Source: Planctomycetota bacterium (lineage in GTDB: Bacteria > Planctomycetota > Phycisphaerae > UBA1845). From it: 35,117 bases of DNA. A program made the position numbers and the translations under genes. The notes below the pieces were generated by a model. The model made no database searches, was not told the DNA's origin, and worked only from the letters and a program-made list of their open reading frames with translations. Below are positions 7,673 through 17,434 of this stretch, piece after piece (the first letter of the stretch is position 1; every line of letters starts with the position of its first letter). The stretch is from the NCBI GenBank assembly GCA_016208685.1, contig JACQXM010000013.1, positions 48,958 through 84,074 of the forward strand, given 5' to 3'.

Positions 7673-9273
7673 ACTCTCCGGCGGCGTGGCTCCACCAGTT
7701 TGTTTCGTTGTGTTGCGCGCCCATGCTGGTCGCGGTTTGCCTGGGGCCGCATGCCGCGCGCGCCGCGCAGCCCGCCCCCGCCGAGACGGTCCGCGTCACT
7801 CTGCGCCTGTGCTCCGGGGGTCGCATCGCCGGACCGGTGATCGATCACAACAACCACGGGCTGGTGGTGGAGAACGACGGCACGCCGTACGTGTTCGCCT
7901 GGATGGAGATCGAAGGCGGCTCGGCCCTGGTGACCAGGCGCGCGTTGATGGCGGCACAACGGGGCCACGGCGGTTTGACCGCGCGCGACCACTTCGAACT
8001 GGGCAGCTACGCCCTGCGCCGTGGACGCAGCGATCTGGCGTTCGAGGAGTTCTCCGCCGCGGCGAAGCGGGACAAGAGCTACCGCGTCCCGGTGGAGGAA
8101 GCGTGGAAAGTGTTCCGCGCCACGAAGGCTGACCCGGAAGACGCCAAGGCCGCCAAGGGTCCGCCCTCTGCCTCACGCGACGCCGGCCCCGCCGGAGCGG
8201 CGAACGGCGGCGAGAAGCCTCGGCCGGGCGCCCCCGTTCGCGGGGCGGCGGCAAGCGGAGGGGATGATGATCCCGCCGAAGGGTCGACGCCCGCGACCAC
8301 GGCCGGAACGCCCGGCGATGATTGGCTGGAAACCCACCTGCCGCGCAGCGACGAACCCACTTTTGTCACCACTCCACCGGCGCTCCGCGAAAAGACGCTG
8401 ACCATCTACAAGGCGTTTGGCGAGAACGTCCGCGAGGTCATGGGCAAAGACGTGGAATTGGTGGAAACCGACCACTTCCTCATCTGGACCGACTGGGAGA
8501 AGCACGATCGGCAGCGGCTGGCCGACTGGTGCGAAGCCATGTACGTCGCGCTGGCGGAGCGGTTCGGGATCACGCCCCAGGAGGATGTGTTCCTGGCAAA
8601 ATGTCCGGTGTTCTGCTGGCGCACGCAGGGGCGGTTCCGCAAGTTCGCGCGGCAGTTCGACGGCTACGACGGCAAGGGTTCCGCGGGCTATTCCCGCTCC
8701 ATCGAGCGCAAGGGACACGTACACCTGGTGCTGGTGCGCGAATCGCGATCCGAAGAGGCGTACGACCGTTTCGCCTGCACCTTGATGCACGAGGGAACGC
8801 ACGCCTTCCTGCACCGCCTGCACACCACGCGGCTCATTCCGCATTGGATCAACGAGGGCTTCGCGGAGATGATGGCCGGCCGCGTGCTGGGTGAACGCTG
8901 CCCGCAGCGCGGAAACGCAGAGTTGCTGTCCCGGCAGTACGTCCGCTACCAGTGGCCGATTGCCGAGCTGCTTGCCGGCGCCGGGCCCATCGCCGTACAC
9001 CAGTATGCCCTGGCGCACAGCGTGATCGCCTACCTGGATTCGCTCGACGAAGCGCGGCTGGTGCGGATGATCAGGGCGCTCAAGGAGGGTCGATCGACGG
9101 CCGAGGCGATCGCGGAGCACTTCGACGGCATGACGCTGGACGAGCTCGACGCCCGCTGGCGCGAGGCGATCCGGACGGAACTGAATGCACCGCCCACCCC
9201 ACCTGGCGGCGCGGGCGAATCCCCCGCTGCCGTATCGGAGGGCAAACCGGTATCGACGGACGACCGTCCGTAA
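7669..9273 (+). CDS. Exported gluzincin-like metallopeptidase (DUF1570-type)
   Basis: The 534-residue precursor begins with a signal peptide (FVSLCCAPMLVAVCLGPHAARA, cleavage probably after ARA near residue 33). Residues 35-130 include a segment resembling a small SH3-like/stalk module (RLCSGGRIAGPVIDHNNHGLVV) and a TPR-like pair. Residues 150-235 are a Pro/Ala/Gly linker. The catalytic part starts near 255 (ETDHFLIWTDWEKHDRQRLA) and carries HEGTH (H374-H378), an HExxH zinc site, with E396 in WINEGFAEMMAGR as the likely third ligand. This spacing is that of the peptidase MA / DUF1570 group, abundant in planctomycetes as I recall. The substrate is unknown. ATG 7669 sits in an ATGA overlap with hflX, although the two products work in different compartments. 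Confidence 0.85.
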   Translation: MNSPAAWLHQFVSLCCAPMLVAVCLGPHAARAAQPAPAETVRVTLRLCSGGRIAGPVIDHNNHGLVVENDGTPYVFAWMEIEGGSALVTRRALMAAQRGHGGLTARDHFELGSYALRRGRSDLAFEEFSAAAKRDKSYRVPVEEAWKVFRATKADPEDAKAAKGPPSASRDAGPAGAANGGEKPRPGAPVRGAAASGGDDDPAEGSTPATTAGTPGDDWLETHLPRSDEPTFVTTPPALREKTLTIYKAFGENVREVMGKDVELVETDHFLIWTDWEKHDRQRLADWCEAMYVALAERFGITPQEDVFLAKCPVFCWRTQGRFRKFARQFDGYDGKGSAGYSRSIERKGHVHLVLVRESRSEEAYDRFACTLMHEGTHAFLHRLHTTRLIPHWINEGFAEMMAGRVLGERCPQRGNAELLSRQYVRYQWPIAELLAGAGPIAVHQYALAHSVIAYLDSLDEARLVRMIRALKEGRSTAEAIAEHFDGMTLDELDARWREAIRTELNAPPTPPGGAGESPAAVSEGKPVSTDDRP

Positions 9274-9441
9274 CCCGGTTCCAAAGCCACAACGGCGCAC
9301 GGTAGCCAACGAAACAGCCGCTTCGGATGTCCGCCCCTCGCCCGGACCGCACTGTGTAACGCAACCGAGCGCTCTTTCGGCCGGCCCGTCCATCATGACG
9401 TGGGGCGTGACAACTTCTTGCAACCTCCCTCGCCCCACCCG

Positions 9442-9471
9442 TTGCAACCGGGCCTATGGTTGGAGTATGTT
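9442..9471 (+). promoter_or_regulatory. Possible promoter and operator upstream of the VOC gene
   Basis: TTGCAA (9442-9447) and TATGTT (9466-9471) are 18 bases apart, each four of six to consensus. TTGCAACC also occurs at 9418-9425, 24 bases upstream of the second copy. A short inverted repeat, GTTAG-ggt-CTAAC, covers 9469-9481 around the predicted start of transcription. The arrangement could be regulatory, but rests on short matches. Confidence 0.35.
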
Positions 9472-9502
9472 AGGGTCTAACGTCTCCCTGGATCTTACGC
9501 TT

Positions 9503-9508
9503 AGGAGG
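9503..9508 (+). promoter_or_regulatory. Strong Shine-Dalgarno that favours the third of three tandem ATGs
   Basis: AGGAGG is followed by ATGATGATG at 9510, 9513 and 9516. Spacings are 1, 4 and 7 bases, so the 9516 ATG is best placed for initiation. Confidence 0.7.
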
Positions 9509-9515
9509 AATGATG

Positions 9516-9983
9516 ATGGCGAAGAATGTCAAAGCGATTCCCGAGGGGTTCCATTCCGTAACGCCGCACCTGATCGTGCGCGGGGCGGCCAAGGCGATCG
9601 ACTTCTACAAGAAGGCCTTCGGGGCCGAGGAGGTCATGCGCATGCCGGGTCCGGACGGGAAATCCCTCATGCACGCCGAACTCAAGATCGGCAACTCGCA
9701 CGTGATGCTGTGCGACGAGGCGCCGGACTGGGGCGCCGTGTCCCCCCAGGCACTCAACGGCAGCCCAGTGAGCATTCACCTGTACGTGGAGGATGTGGAC
9801 GCCGTGTACGATCGCGCCACCAAGGCCGGCGCCAAGCCCACCATGCCGATCACCGACATGTTCTGGGGCGATCGTTTCGGGAAACTGACGGACCCCTTCG
9901 GGCATCACTGGTCGGTAGCCACCCACAAGGAGGACGTGCCGCCCGAGGAGTGCATGAAACGCGCCGCGACGGCGTGCAAATAA
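9516..9983 (+). CDS. VOC-superfamily protein (glyoxalase/PhnB-like)
   Basis: This 155-residue cytosolic protein has the paired beta-alpha-beta-beta-beta folds of the vicinal oxygen chelate superfamily. The first module is FHSVTPHLIVRGAAKAIDFY through IGNSHVMLCDE; the second is PVSIHLYVEDVDAVYDRA through LTDPFGHHWSVATHKEDV. The DPFGHHW turn and VTPHLIV opening are typical of the PhnB-like branch. Members bind a divalent metal or small ligands; many have no known reaction, and a specific one cannot be assigned here. The gene stands alone, with a strong ribosome binding site and its own likely promoter. It converges on rpoD. Confidence 0.9.
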   Translation: MAKNVKAIPEGFHSVTPHLIVRGAAKAIDFYKKAFGAEEVMRMPGPDGKSLMHAELKIGNSHVMLCDEAPDWGAVSPQALNGSPVSIHLYVEDVDAVYDRATKAGAKPTMPITDMFWGDRFGKLTDPFGHHWSVATHKEDVPPEECMKRAATACK

Positions 9984-10031
9984 GCGCGAGCTGCAGTCGT
10001 CAGCGCGGCGGTTGCGGCTCCTGAACCCTGC

Positions 10032-10061
10032 CGGCGTGGGCGCCTATCGGTGCCCACGCCG
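10032..10061. terminator. Hairpin between convergent VOC and rpoD genes
   Basis: CGGCGTGGGC (10032-10041) pairs perfectly with GCCCACGCCG (10052-10061) around a 10-base loop. It sits between two converging genes and could stop transcription from both sides. There is no T-run on either side, so it is not a canonical intrinsic terminator. Confidence 0.5.
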
Positions 10062-10080
10062 CGGGGGCTGGCGCGCGCTG

Positions 10081-10099
10081 CGCGGGCAGCAAGCCCGCG
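10081..10099. terminator. Second GC-rich hairpin downstream of rpoD
   Basis: CGCGGGC (10081-10087) pairs with GCCCGCG (10093-10099) around AGCAA. It lies 35 bases beyond the rpoD stop on the reverse strand and 20 bases after the first hairpin. A terminator or mRNA-end stabiliser role is inferred; no T-tract follows. Confidence 0.45.
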
Positions 10100-10133
10100 G
10101 CTCGATACGGTTGGCCGTTAAGGTGCCACTACG

Positions 10134-11879
<1,746 letters not shown>

Positions 11880-11897
11880 GCTTACTCCACCAAGGAT

Positions 11898-13763
11898 CTA
11901 GAGGTCCCCGCCGCCTGTCGGAACCACGCTCCGGATGTCGGCGGTCTGGGGGATAAGCCGCCGTGGAGCGAAATGGCGCTGCTGCTTCATGTGCTCCGAA
12001 ATAGACGCCAGTTCCGCCCGTGTATCTTCCAACTGGGCTGCCCCGTGCAGGAGGCGCGCCTTACGGCGGCCCACATCTTCAGCCCGCACGGCACTCTCTA
12101 TTCGCTCACATGCCACCTTAAGGGTGGCCTCGAAGTTACCTCGCGCGGCGCCGCGCTCCGCAAGCTGTGACGCCCGCTGTACATCGTCCGGGTCGGCACA
12201 CCGTGCCAACACATCCGCCAGACGCAGCTCGCCGCCCTGTGACCCCAGCCCCAGGATCACGGTGGCGATCCGCCGGTCCCGCGACTCCACAATCCGCTCC
12301 GGAGCCAGCCACTCTGCCAACGCGGGCAGCAGACCCGGCTCCGCCAGTACGACCTCGAGCGCGTGGACCCACGCCGCCTGCTCCTCGTTAAGGGGCGCCG
12401 CGGCGGTGACGGCAGCCGCGGGCGCCACCGGCACCGACGCCTGCCGCCGCTGCCCGTACTTCCGCTCCCCACCGCCCAGGTGCCGATCAACCTCAGCCGG
12501 GTCCAGGTGCAGCAGGTGGGCCACCTGATTAACCAGCAAGCCGCGCTGTATGACATCCACGGCCCCGGCATTGACCCCCTCGGCAACCACGCGGAGAAAA
12601 TCACGCAGCGCCTCGCGACGCCCGGCATTCGATGCGTCGCCATCGAAACGCTTCCGCGTCTGCGACCACTTGAATTCTAGCGCATCGACCGCCTCGTTCA
12701 ATATGTCCGAGAACCGCTCCGCGCTGTGCGAAAGCAGAAAATCACAGGGATCTTTGCCGTCCGGTATTCGTGCCAGGCGAACCCGCGCGCAGCGCGGCAA
12801 CGCCACGGAGATGGCGCGATCCGCGGCCGCCTCGCCCGCCCGGTCGGAGTCGAACAACACGATGATCTCCTCGGCATACCGCCGCAGCAGATCAACGTGT
12901 GCCTCGGTCAGCGCCGTGCCCAGAGTCGCGACCGTTTCCACGAACCCCGCCTGGTGGGCCGCCATGCAGTCGGTGTACCCCTCGACCACCACGGCACGCT
13001 CCCGCTCGCCGATCGCCTGGCGTGCCAAGTCTATTCCGTAAAGACCGCGGCCTTTGTCAAACAATGCCGTCTGCCGCGTGTTCAAATACTTGGCGGGGTC
13101 ATCGCCGAGCGTGCGGCCCCCGAAGCCGAGAACCCGACCGGTCACGTCGCGAATCGGGAACATCAGCCGGTTGCGGAACGTCTCGTACGCCCGCCCCTGC
13201 TCGTCCTGCCGGAGCAGGTCGGCGGCCACCAGCAGCGCCGGGGCGAAGCCGGCGCGCCCGGCCGCCTCACGCAAACCCGAGCCGCCGGCCACGGCGAGCC
13301 CCAGGCCGAACCGTTCCGCCGCCGCCGGGCTGATCCCGCGCCCCGCAACGTACCTCCGCGCCGCCTCTCCGCCCGTCGATTCCGCCAGCAGGCCGCTGAA
13401 ATGGCGCGCGGCCCAGGTGTTCACCCGGGCGAGATCATGGCGAGTGGGCGCGGCCGGGTCGGCAGACGGCGCACTGGCAAGCTCAACTCCGGCGCGGTCA
13501 GCAAGAAGGTGCATGGCCTCCATGAAGGGCACGTTCTCGCGGAACTGTACGAAGTTGAAAATGTCGCCGCCTTTCCCGCATCCGAAGCACTTGAACAACC
13601 CAAGATCGGGATTGACGGTAAACGAGGGTGTCTTTTCTGCATGGAAGGGGCACAAGCCCACCCAGCGCCGCCCCACGCGGCGCAAGGTGACATGCTGCGA
13701 GACCAGGTCCAACACGGATACCCGGTCGAGAATCTGCTGCTTTTTTACGTCAAGGTTGTGCAA
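11898..13763 (-). CDS. dnaG: DNA primase DnaG
   Basis: DnaG makes RNA primers at the replication fork. The 621-residue protein has the CHC2 zinc finger (C38, H41, C59 and C62 in GLCPFHAEKTPSF and KCFGCGKGG). The catalytic core carries the conserved NRLMFPIRD and FGGRTLGDDPAKYLNTRQT motifs. The TOPRIM acidic residues lie in VVVEGYTDCMAAHQAGF (about 257-275) and LFDSDRAGEAA (about 300-310). A C-terminal helicase-binding-like region extends from about 430 and is poorly conserved. The start is TTG at 13763, because no ATG or GTG precedes the zinc finger in a suitable place. GAGGG about a dozen bases upstream is a weak ribosome binding site. Together with rpoD this forms a dnaG-rpoD unit; rpsU is not next to it. 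Confidence 0.97.
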   Translation of the reverse strand: MHNLDVKKQQILDRVSVLDLVSQHVTLRRVGRRWVGLCPFHAEKTPSFTVNPDLGLFKCFGCGKGGDIFNFVQFRENVPFMEAMHLLADRAGVELASAPSADPAAPTRHDLARVNTWAARHFSGLLAESTGGEAARRYVAGRGISPAAAERFGLGLAVAGGSGLREAAGRAGFAPALLVAADLLRQDEQGRAYETFRNRLMFPIRDVTGRVLGFGGRTLGDDPAKYLNTRQTALFDKGRGLYGIDLARQAIGERERAVVVEGYTDCMAAHQAGFVETVATLGTALTEAHVDLLRRYAEEIIVLFDSDRAGEAAADRAISVALPRCARVRLARIPDGKDPCDFLLSHSAERFSDILNEAVDALEFKWSQTRKRFDGDASNAGRREALRDFLRVVAEGVNAGAVDVIQRGLLVNQVAHLLHLDPAEVDRHLGGGERKYGQRRQASVPVAPAAAVTAAAPLNEEQAAWVHALEVVLAEPGLLPALAEWLAPERIVESRDRRIATVILGLGSQGGELRLADVLARCADPDDVQRASQLAERGAARGNFEATLKVACERIESAVRAEDVGRRKARLLHGAAQLEDTRAELASISEHMKQQRHFAPRRLIPQTADIRSVVPTGGGDL

Positions 13764-13894
13764 TGCGTGTACTGCCCTCTACGACAAGGCCGGTACTTAC
13801 GGAGCTTTGCCCCGACCGACCGTCGGGCGGGAAGTCTGCCATCGCCGGGGAATGGGCCAGAAACTCACGGTCCCGATGAAACCTAAGTGCGCAT

Positions 13895-13923
13895 AGTATA
13901 CACCGTGTTTCTCGGACGGTCAA
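13895..13923 (-). promoter_or_regulatory. Near-consensus sigma-70 promoter of dnaG-rpoD
   Basis: On the reverse strand TTGACC (13923-13918), a 17-base spacer and TATACT (13900-13895) match the consensus at five of six positions each with ideal spacing. Transcription would start near 13888 and give a leader of about 125 bases before the dnaG TTG codon. The leader contains a six-base-pair hairpin (CCCGAC/GTCGGG). Confidence 0.8.
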
Positions 13924-13979
13924 ATACAGGACGTGCCCTTACGGGTTTTGACGCGTCCCAAAGCGATGCGCCCGGCTAC

Positions 13980-15389
13980 TTAACGACGTGAAACGCGCTC
14001 ATCCTGGCGCCCTAGGAAGGCCAGGAAGCTCTCCTGGGACAGAACCGGAACCGCCAGGTTTTTCGCCGACTCCAGGAGTTGCTGGTACGCATCCCAACGA
14101 GCCTGGGCCGCCTGTTGGCGCTCCGCCTGTTCGCCGGTGGTCTCCGCCGCCGGCCGGGGCCGGCGAGGCGGTGCACCGAGGACCAGGAAATCGGTCAAAG
14201 CGGACAGCTCTTCTGTCGTGGCCCCGCCCCAGGTGGTGACAATCGACTCCACGGACGCCTTTCCGTCCGCGTCCAATTGGCCGTCGCGGTCGAGGTCGAA
14301 CTCACCCGCAACCATGAACGTCAGCGCCCGTTTCGGGTCGTACACCGGGTTGGCGATCAGGTCGCCCTCCATGATGACTTGATCCGGTGCGAGTCGCAGC
14401 ACTTTGCACTCCGCCGAGGTCTGGCCGATGGACACCACCTCGAGCTGCGCCTTGGACTTGCCGTCCGCGGGAATCCCGGTGTCCGCCGAGTACACGCCGA
14501 AACGCAGCCCGAGCAGCAACCGATGCTCGCGACCTAAGTCGATGTAGACGACTTCATCACCGGGAACGGCGGTGAGCACATGCCCGTCGGCCTGCCGCGC
14601 CGCCGCAAGCTCTCCGCCGCCGAGAAGCGCTTCCCCGACCTTCTCCTGCTGCGCCGCGAACCGTTTCTGCAGCTCGTTCTTATCGCGTTCCAGCGCAGCG
14701 CGCCGCTGCCGTTCCTGCGTAAGCGCGGCGACGTGCTCCTTGATGGCGTCCTCGAAGTTCTGCTCCAGTTTGGCGACGGCGGCGTCGCGCTCCTTGGCAG
14801 ACTGCACCCTACCCGCCTCCGCCTCCTTCAACTGTTCCGCCATGTGCGCCGCGCGCTTGTCCAAATCGTCCTTCTGTTCCCCGTTCTGCCGGACCAGGTC
14901 GGCCACCTTGGAATCCAGCGTGTTGGCGCGTTCCTCGGCGGCGGTGCGCAAGGCGTGTTCCGCCTTGAAGGCCTCATACAGCATGGTCAGCCCGCCGTGC
15001 AGCGACGCCCCCTTGAACTCCTTGGGATTGGGCACCAGCCCCTCGGATGCCACGCTGGAAAGCAACTGGTCGCGCTTGGTGCGAACCGTTTCGGGGTCGT
15101 CGGCGCCGGTTCCGGTGGCCAGTTCAGCGGTGCGTTTCCGCGCCGTCTCCAGAAGCCCGACCACCGTGGGCCCGCCCGGCTTGGCATCGCTCACCAGCGG
15201 CAGCGCGGTGCGCTCCTGCGTGGTGATCAGCCGGTCGTTCTCCGCCCGGAGCGTCTCATTCTGGCTGCGGAGTTCCTCCTGCCCGGTGTACAGAATCACC
15301 AGGAAAACGGTGGACGTCAGCCACAGCGCCACGAAGACGATCATCCACACGGTGATAGCGCCGATGCCCTGCGGTTGTCCCTTGGCCAT
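13980..15389 (-). CDS. Membrane-anchored coiled-coil protein with BRCT-like tail
   Basis: I cannot name this 469-residue protein. One transmembrane helix (ITVWMIVFVALWLTSTVFLVI, about residues 12-32) follows a short N-terminus. Residues 38-265 are a long charged heptad-rich coiled coil (RSQNETLRAENDRLITTQER; DKRAAHMAEQLKEAEAGRVQ). Residues 276-348 form a beta-rich module (GDEVVYIDLGREHRLLLG through VIMEGDLIANPVYD). The last part, about 355-408, resembles a BRCT fold (LTFMVAGEFDLD, then TTWGG, then TDFLVLGAPP) with an EF-hand-like loop DLDRDGQLD inserted after the first strand. The ATG at 15389 has GGGAGG ten bases upstream; the open frame extends farther (to 15698) without a credible start. 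A structural or signalling role at the membrane is speculative. Confidence 0.75.
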   Translation of the reverse strand: MAKGQPQGIGAITVWMIVFVALWLTSTVFLVILYTGQEELRSQNETLRAENDRLITTQERTALPLVSDAKPGGPTVVGLLETARKRTAELATGTGADDPETVRTKRDQLLSSVASEGLVPNPKEFKGASLHGGLTMLYEAFKAEHALRTAAEERANTLDSKVADLVRQNGEQKDDLDKRAAHMAEQLKEAEAGRVQSAKERDAAVAKLEQNFEDAIKEHVAALTQERQRRAALERDKNELQKRFAAQQEKVGEALLGGGELAAARQADGHVLTAVPGDEVVYIDLGREHRLLLGLRFGVYSADTGIPADGKSKAQLEVVSIGQTSAECKVLRLAPDQVIMEGDLIANPVYDPKRALTFMVAGEFDLDRDGQLDADGKASVESIVTTWGGATTEELSALTDFLVLGAPPRRPRPAAETTGEQAERQQAAQARWDAYQQLLESAKNLAVPVLSQESFLAFLGRQDERVSRR

Positions 15390-16043
15390 CGCTGGCATAC
15401 CTCCCGGAAATCGAGTCCCTGCGTCGGAAACCGCCGCGCCGTCCGCGCGTGTCCCGACCTCATTGCCGAACGCTCCGCCGTCCGTGTGGAGTACGTCAGG
15501 TCGCGGCGCGAGCAGAAGGCGCCGCGCCGCTCGCCCCCCTGCCGCGACGCGCAGGGCCTTTCGGCACCCGAGGCCGCAGGAAAGAGCGACTACGGGTCGC
15601 TGCCCCGGACCGCGCGCTGCCGACCGTCCGCGTCCTCCGCCGCGCAAGCGGACGGGCGGTGCCCGGCAACACCCCCACGACCACCGGATTCTTGCCATCG
15701 TGCCCGGTCTGTCAAGCGAAGTGATGCGCGCGATCCTCCGGCGCCGCCCGTCTCAACGGCGATTCGGCCGAGCCGGCCTTCGGAACGGCCGTCGCGGGCG
15801 ATGCGCGGGATGGTGAGCCTCGGCCCCGGATCCTTGGTCCCTGCGCCGACCTCCGTGCTCCCGGGCGCCGACCGCCGCGAGGACCGAACCACGTGGTCCC
15901 CAAATGCCGCGGCGCCGGGTTCGGTTACGGGTCGAATGCGTGGACCGAATGGCGCGCTTCCCAGCTCGATGGGTTGCAGAATGGTCGTCGTGGCCATCGC
16001 GGCCCGTTTCGCACGGCCGGCGGCGGCGGTATATGTCCCGGGA
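15390..16043. other. 650-base divergent intergenic region
   Basis: This separates the reverse coiled-coil gene from the forward MFS gene. It is very GC-rich and several frames stay open by chance, but none has a ribosome binding site with a sensible protein. The only element I can support is a possible reverse promoter at 15688-15715. In-frame ATGs at 15966 and 15981 could extend the MFS protein slightly. Confidence 0.5.
15688..15715 (-). promoter_or_regulatory. Possible promoter for the coiled-coil gene
   Basis: Reverse-strand TTGACA (15715-15710) is a perfect -35 box, followed after 16 bases by AAGAAT (15693-15688), four of six to the -10 consensus. If used, the transcript would carry a leader of about 290 bases before the start at 15389. 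Confidence 0.35.
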
Positions 16044-17402
16044 ATGACTGCCCCAGCACTCGACCCCGGTCGCAACGGCGCCGGCCCTCCGGAGGCACGG
16101 TGGGCCCGCTGGCTGGGCATCAACTCGTCGACGGCGGCGCTGCTGGGCACCATTCTGCTGGTAACCGCCGCGACCGAACTTTGGTCGCCCCTTATCCCGC
16201 GCTACTTGCACGCCCTGCGCGAGAACGCGGGCGCCGGCGACGCCATGATGATCCTGCTCATCGGCGCCTATGGCTTCTACCGCGACGGGCTGGAGGCAAT
16301 CAATTACTACGCCGGAGGCGCGCTCTCCGGTTGGCTCAACGCCCGGCGATCGTTGCTGCTGTTCAGTTTCCTTCCGCTGCTGGGGTTGGGGGTGCTGAGC
16401 GTCTGGCCCTCCGGCGTCGGCGTGTTCGTGGCCATTCCGTTCATCTTTGTGTGGGACTCGATCGCGGGCCCCGCGACCATCACGGTAGTCGGCGATTCCC
16501 TGCCGTCCGACCGGCGAACCATGGCGTTTTCGCTTCAGGCGATCTTCCGTCGTGTGTCGCGGGTGCTTGCCTATTGCGTCAGCGCCCCTCTCGTGTGGTA
16601 CTTCGGCGAGATCAACGGCGTTCGCCTGGACGCCGCCATCGCCTGCGGCCTGGTGCTCGCCGCCGTGGGCATCCAGTTCCGTTACATGCGGAGCACCAGC
16701 CAGGACCAGTTCGTGGTCATGCACCACCCACGGAAACTGCTCCGGCGCTTCCCCGCGGAGCTCAAGCGCCTGCTGGCCGCGGACATCCTGGCGCGATGGG
16801 CGGAAGGGATGGCCGGGCCGTTCATCATCCTCTTTTGCGTGCCGCTGCTGGCGAGCGAACCAGCGAAAGGCACGGCCCTGTACCAGTCCGTGTTGCTGAG
16901 CATTCAGGCGGTAACCAACGTCGTGCTCTACATCGTTGTCGGGCCCCTCGCCAGCCGGGAGGGGCTGGCCAAGAAACCGTACATCGGCTTGACGTTCCTG
17001 TTCTTCGCCCTGTTCCCGCTGAGCCTGGCATTGCTGGGGCCGGCGCTGGGCGCGCTGGGGTTGGGGCTGGCCTTCGTCATCGGCGGACTGCGTGAAATCG
17101 GCGAGCCGGCGCGCAAGGCCATGATCGCCGACCTGGTCCCCACCGAGGTTCGAACGCAGGCGATCGGGCTTTACTGGAGCGTGCGGAGCATGGCCGTGAT
17201 GGGGGCGGCCCCGGTCGGCGCCGTTCTCTGGATACTCGGTGACCGGCTTTGTGCCGGGGCCGGCCCGCTCCTTACCTTCGCGGTGGCCGGACTGCTGGGT
17301 CTTGTGGGGGCGGTGATGTTCTTCGCGCGCTTCGGCCGGGCCGGGGCGGGCGGCAGCACCGGTGGAACGGTCGCGAATCCTGCAAACGTGGGCGGATCGT
17401 GA
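16044..17402 (+). CDS. MFS-family transporter
   Basis: This 452-residue polytopic protein has about twelve hydrophobic segments in two halves, as expected for the major facilitator superfamily. Between helices 2 and 3 lies GALSGWLNARRSLLLFS, the usual Gly-rich loop with paired Arg. The second half starts after a cytoplasmic linker (MRSTSQDQFVVMHHPRKLLR) near residue 235. The pattern GGLREIGEPARKAMIADLVP resembles MFS proteins with a conserved GExARKA-type loop; I recall this subgroup in planctomycetes but know no substrate for it. ATG 16044 is chosen because upstream sequence in frame is Arg-rich and not helical; ATG 15981 is possible. The gene converges on the HEAT-repeat gene with a 32-base gap. 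Confidence 0.85.
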   Translation: MTAPALDPGRNGAGPPEARWARWLGINSSTAALLGTILLVTAATELWSPLIPRYLHALRENAGAGDAMMILLIGAYGFYRDGLEAINYYAGGALSGWLNARRSLLLFSFLPLLGLGVLSVWPSGVGVFVAIPFIFVWDSIAGPATITVVGDSLPSDRRTMAFSLQAIFRRVSRVLAYCVSAPLVWYFGEINGVRLDAAIACGLVLAAVGIQFRYMRSTSQDQFVVMHHPRKLLRRFPAELKRLLAADILARWAEGMAGPFIILFCVPLLASEPAKGTALYQSVLLSIQAVTNVVLYIVVGPLASREGLAKKPYIGLTFLFFALFPLSLALLGPALGALGLGLAFVIGGLREIGEPARKAMIADLVPTEVRTQAIGLYWSVRSMAVMGAAPVGAVLWILGDRLCAGAGPLLTFAVAGLLGLVGAVMFFARFGRAGAGGSTGGTVANPANVGGS

Positions 17403-17434
17403 TCTGCGAACGTCGCGGCCGACCGTTGCACAGG

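Noticed and set aside
8173..9447. A 424-codon reverse frame opposite the metallopeptidase gene
   Set aside because: The forward strand shows a signal peptide and a complete zinc site; the reverse product is low-complexity.
14580..16043. Extension of the MFS protein by nearly 490 residues upstream
   Set aside because: The extension lies antisense to the coiled-coil gene and its upstream region, and is Arg/Pro-rich, with no membrane segments; the transporter begins naturally at 16044.
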